The position numbers were made by a program, and so were the translations under genes. Below, one piece after another: positions 16,541-18,204 of a DNA stretch of 18,204 bases. Under the pieces are notes generated by a model, which saw nothing but the letters and a program-made list of their open reading frames with translations, did no database searches and was not told where the DNA came from. The stretch is from positions 1 to 18,204 of the forward strand of contig JABCPU010001029.1 of NCBI GenBank assembly GCA_016800925.1, given 5' to 3'. Source of the DNA: Suillus spraguei (lineage: Eukaryota; Basidiomycota; Agaricomycetes; Boletales; Suillaceae). The first letter of the stretch is position 1; each line of letters begins with the position of its first letter.

Positions 16541-17131
16541 AGAGACTTTAGAGGTTGACAGTGACACTTGATCTCGCACATCTGAGTAGCGATACTGAGT
16601 TAAGGTCTTCACTGACTGATAGACTCTAGTTATTGAAAGGGGACTTGGTATTGAAATCCAAGGACGTCCATTCCTATTATCTGCTTAATACTCATAGTGA
16701 GTTCCTTGGCAGCAGGTTCAATAGTAAGCTAGAAGATCTCTGAAGTAGTGACTAGTCTTGACCGGGGATTCTACCTGCTTGTCTGAGAAGGTGATTGTTG
16801 TAACTTCCCACAAATTGCAGTAGCACAATTGTTGCAAAACACCTGCATTCCATTGGAGGGAGTAATTTGGCCAGTTACTTCTGTTTCTAAGTTTGTTCAA
16901 CTTCTGTGTTTTTCTTTGAAGTTTAGTTGTTTTGAGAATCTTTGTCATTGTCCAAGAGTTTGCTGATCTCACAGAAGTGACTCATTTGCTGACCGTAGCC
17001 TGGGGAACATAAACAGCCACCCACGTACAACCACATTATCAGTCATTGGTATTTGTCTGAATCACTGACCATGGAGATATTTTGGTTTTATAGGTCTTTA
17101 TTTATAGATCATCTATCTAAGAAGATACCGT

Positions 17132-18204
17132 CATGGACCCAAAGTGCTCCATGTATGCTCCCAATGCAGAAATGCATTGCACAGAGTTGCCTCCAAATCC
17201 TGCTAATGATGTGTTCAGTCACATCATTACACCATACATATATTGCTGATGCTTATGATTCCCTCTTGTCGAAACTCGGTCTCACCGAAAAATATACAGA
17301 TCTCATGTTCAACATGTGTCACAGTTTTCCAATCGGGGACTTGCCCCTCTCATGCGGTCATATATGCCCAAAAATCACAAGTCTGCAACTGAAAGACTCG
17401 ACATAATCAAAAAATATTGTGACAATGAGGTGGAGCTTGGGCGCATGTCTGGCCCCTTCTCAAAAGAAGAGGTGCACAACATTCTTGGAGGTCATTTTGT
17501 TTCATCACCACTTGGGCTGGTGGAAAAATCTGGGGAGCCTGGGAAATACCGCATAGTGCAGGATTTGTCCTTCGAGAATGAAGATGGCTATGCAGTGAAT
17601 AGCTGGCTTGATGCAGATGATTTTCCCACAGAGTGGGGAACAGCAGCACAGGTAGCTGAAATCGTAAGTCCTTCATCTTGTATGCAAGGTTTGCACGATG
17701 GTGGAACTGTGAAGTGCGATGGCACGTGATGATGTGTGACACCACATTCATTTTCCCTTCACATGATGGTGTGGCGTGACGGCGCATTGTTATCTTGTGT
17801 GATGCGATGGCATAGACCCTACTCCGATATGCACAATGGTGCAGGGGATCACTTTCTGGGTGTATATATGCGAGCACATTAGAGGTTGACGTCCTTTTTT
17901 CCTCTGGTATAGGTGGCAACCGCACCACCGGGGATGGAGGCAGCTACGCTGGATGTAGAGGCTGCTTACAGAATGATTCTCATATGGCCCCTGCACAAAT
18001 GTTTCTTGGTCATCACAGTTGGGGATGATTTCTTCATCGATCATGTATTCCCTTTTGGGCTAACAACAGTGGGCAGGGTGCAAGGGAATGTTGCTGACGC
18101 TACTGTTGACATCTTACATGGCCTGGACCTCGGACCTATCAAAAAATGGGTAGATGATCACACTTTCTTCTGTTTGCATATGGAGGGGGGACGTACTTAC
18201 CAGA
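17132..18204 (+). pseudogene. DIRS/Ngaro-type reverse transcriptase, two exons, frameshifted, cut by right edge
   Basis: A probable start at 17132 (MDPKCSMYAPNAEMH) leads through PNPANDVFSHIITPY, then changes frame near 17235 (DSLLSKLGLTEKYTDLMF, FPIGD) and again near 17345 (PLMRSYMPKNHKSATERLDI, GRMSGPFSKEEVHNILGG). From there one frame is clean through SSPLGLVEKSGEPGKYRIVQ and DFPTEWGTAAQVAEI to a splice donor at 17664. The second exon (17913 on) is open to the end: PPGMEAATLDVEAAYR, HVFPFGLTT, GNVADATVDILH and the catalytic WVDD (18147-18158). RT would copy element RNA. RNase H and recombinase parts would follow outside the window. The clean RT core contrasts with the broken N-terminal part. 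Confidence 0.75.
17664..17912 (+). other. 249-bp spliceosomal intron (phase 0) in the RT gene
   Basis: The donor GTAAGT follows the codon for Ile (GAA ATC). The acceptor ends GTCCTTTTTTCCTCTGGTATAG with a pyrimidine tract and a candidate branch site TTGAC about 25 nt upstream. Removing it joins AEI to VATAPPGMEAA in frame, giving the continuous pattern expected of this RT family. The intron itself has stops in all three forward frames. It is long for a fungus and contains repeated CGATGGCA/GATGGTG-like words. Confidence 0.75.

Larger units (their letters stand above)
15568..17131. other. AT-rich interruption between gag-like and RT genes
   Basis: No ORF with a recognisable domain. It contains a TATA box (16081), a 33-bp tandem duplication (16236-16301), a long T/pyrimidine-rich run (about 16308-16500) and a tRNA-like A box (16529). 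In related elements gag and pol are normally close together, so this may be an inserted LTR- or SINE-type sequence; its ends were not resolved. Confidence 0.45.
13991..18204 (+). mobile_element. Degraded DIRS/Ngaro-like retrotransposon (partial)
   Basis: A gag-like pseudogene with a damaged zinc knuckle (13991-15567) and an RT (17132-18204) lie in the same orientation and in the order of DIRS-type elements. The RT has the DIRS/Ngaro style (SPLGLVEK, RIVQDLSF, VFPFGLTT, KKWVDDHTFF), not that of Ty3/Gypsy or Copia. A tyrosine recombinase and terminal repeats, which would be diagnostic, are not in the window, so the order-level call is based on RT resemblance and gene order. A 1.5-kb stretch between gag and RT looks like an interruption. 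Confidence 0.6.

Noticed and set aside
16718..16972. 84-codon minus-strand ORF containing RNRSNWPNYSLQWNAGVLQQL, faintly like a Copia gag segment
   Set aside because: Only one short stretch is suggestive. No protease, integrase or LTR on the minus strand supports it, and the resemblance was judged from memory only.

Overview
This window looks like transposon-dense, gene-poor DNA from a filamentous fungus, most likely a mushroom-forming basidiomycete (Agaricomycetes). The evidence is a chromodomain-bearing Ty3/Gypsy retrotransposon (chromovirus), a DIRS/Ngaro-type reverse transcriptase fragment of the kind common in Agaricomycete genomes, and a GT-AG intron of fungal style. I see no convincing host gene, rRNA or complete tRNA. 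The organism call is inference.

Layout, left to right. (1) 1-984: the start of a minus-strand LTR element running off the left edge, with a possible gag N-terminus (1-44), a PBS-like site (154-166) and an 818-bp LTR (167-984). (2) 985-3688: an old, CpG-depleted copy of the chromovirus family. Its pol (985-2490) stays in one frame but carries five nonsense codons. Its integrase core and chromodomain are replaced by a second, plus-strand LTR of the same family as the left one (2491-3117). The pol tail and an extra downstream ORF resume at 3118-3688. (3) 3689-11274: a nearly full-length chromovirus inserted inside that extra ORF: LTR, PBS-like site, leader with a perfect palindrome, gag with CCHC knuckle, aspartic protease, RT, RNase H, DD35E integrase, chromodomain, a separate downstream ORF3 with two zinc knuckles, PPT, LTR. 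It carries many 1-nt frameshifts. (4) 11275-13990: no gene; simple repeats and a degenerate minisatellite built on GGCCCACCCG (11719-12200). (5) 13991-18204: a degraded DIRS/Ngaro-like element, with a gag-like pseudogene (13991-15567), a 1.5-kb AT-rich interruption holding promoter-like and tRNA-like signals, then an RT split by a 249-bp intron and cut by the right edge.

The most notable feature is ORF3 of the chromovirus. It lies after the pol stop, in the position where retroviruses carry env, but encodes a proline-rich protein with CX2CX4HX4C and CX2CX6HX4C knuckles. The same ORF is recognisable in frame in the older copy, so it belongs to the family and is not a one-off capture. Other points of interest are the mosaic LTRs with no target-site duplication, the shared PBS/U5 end between otherwise different LTR families, the intron in the DIRS-type RT, and an indel pattern that may reflect unpolished long-read assembly of a recent repeat.
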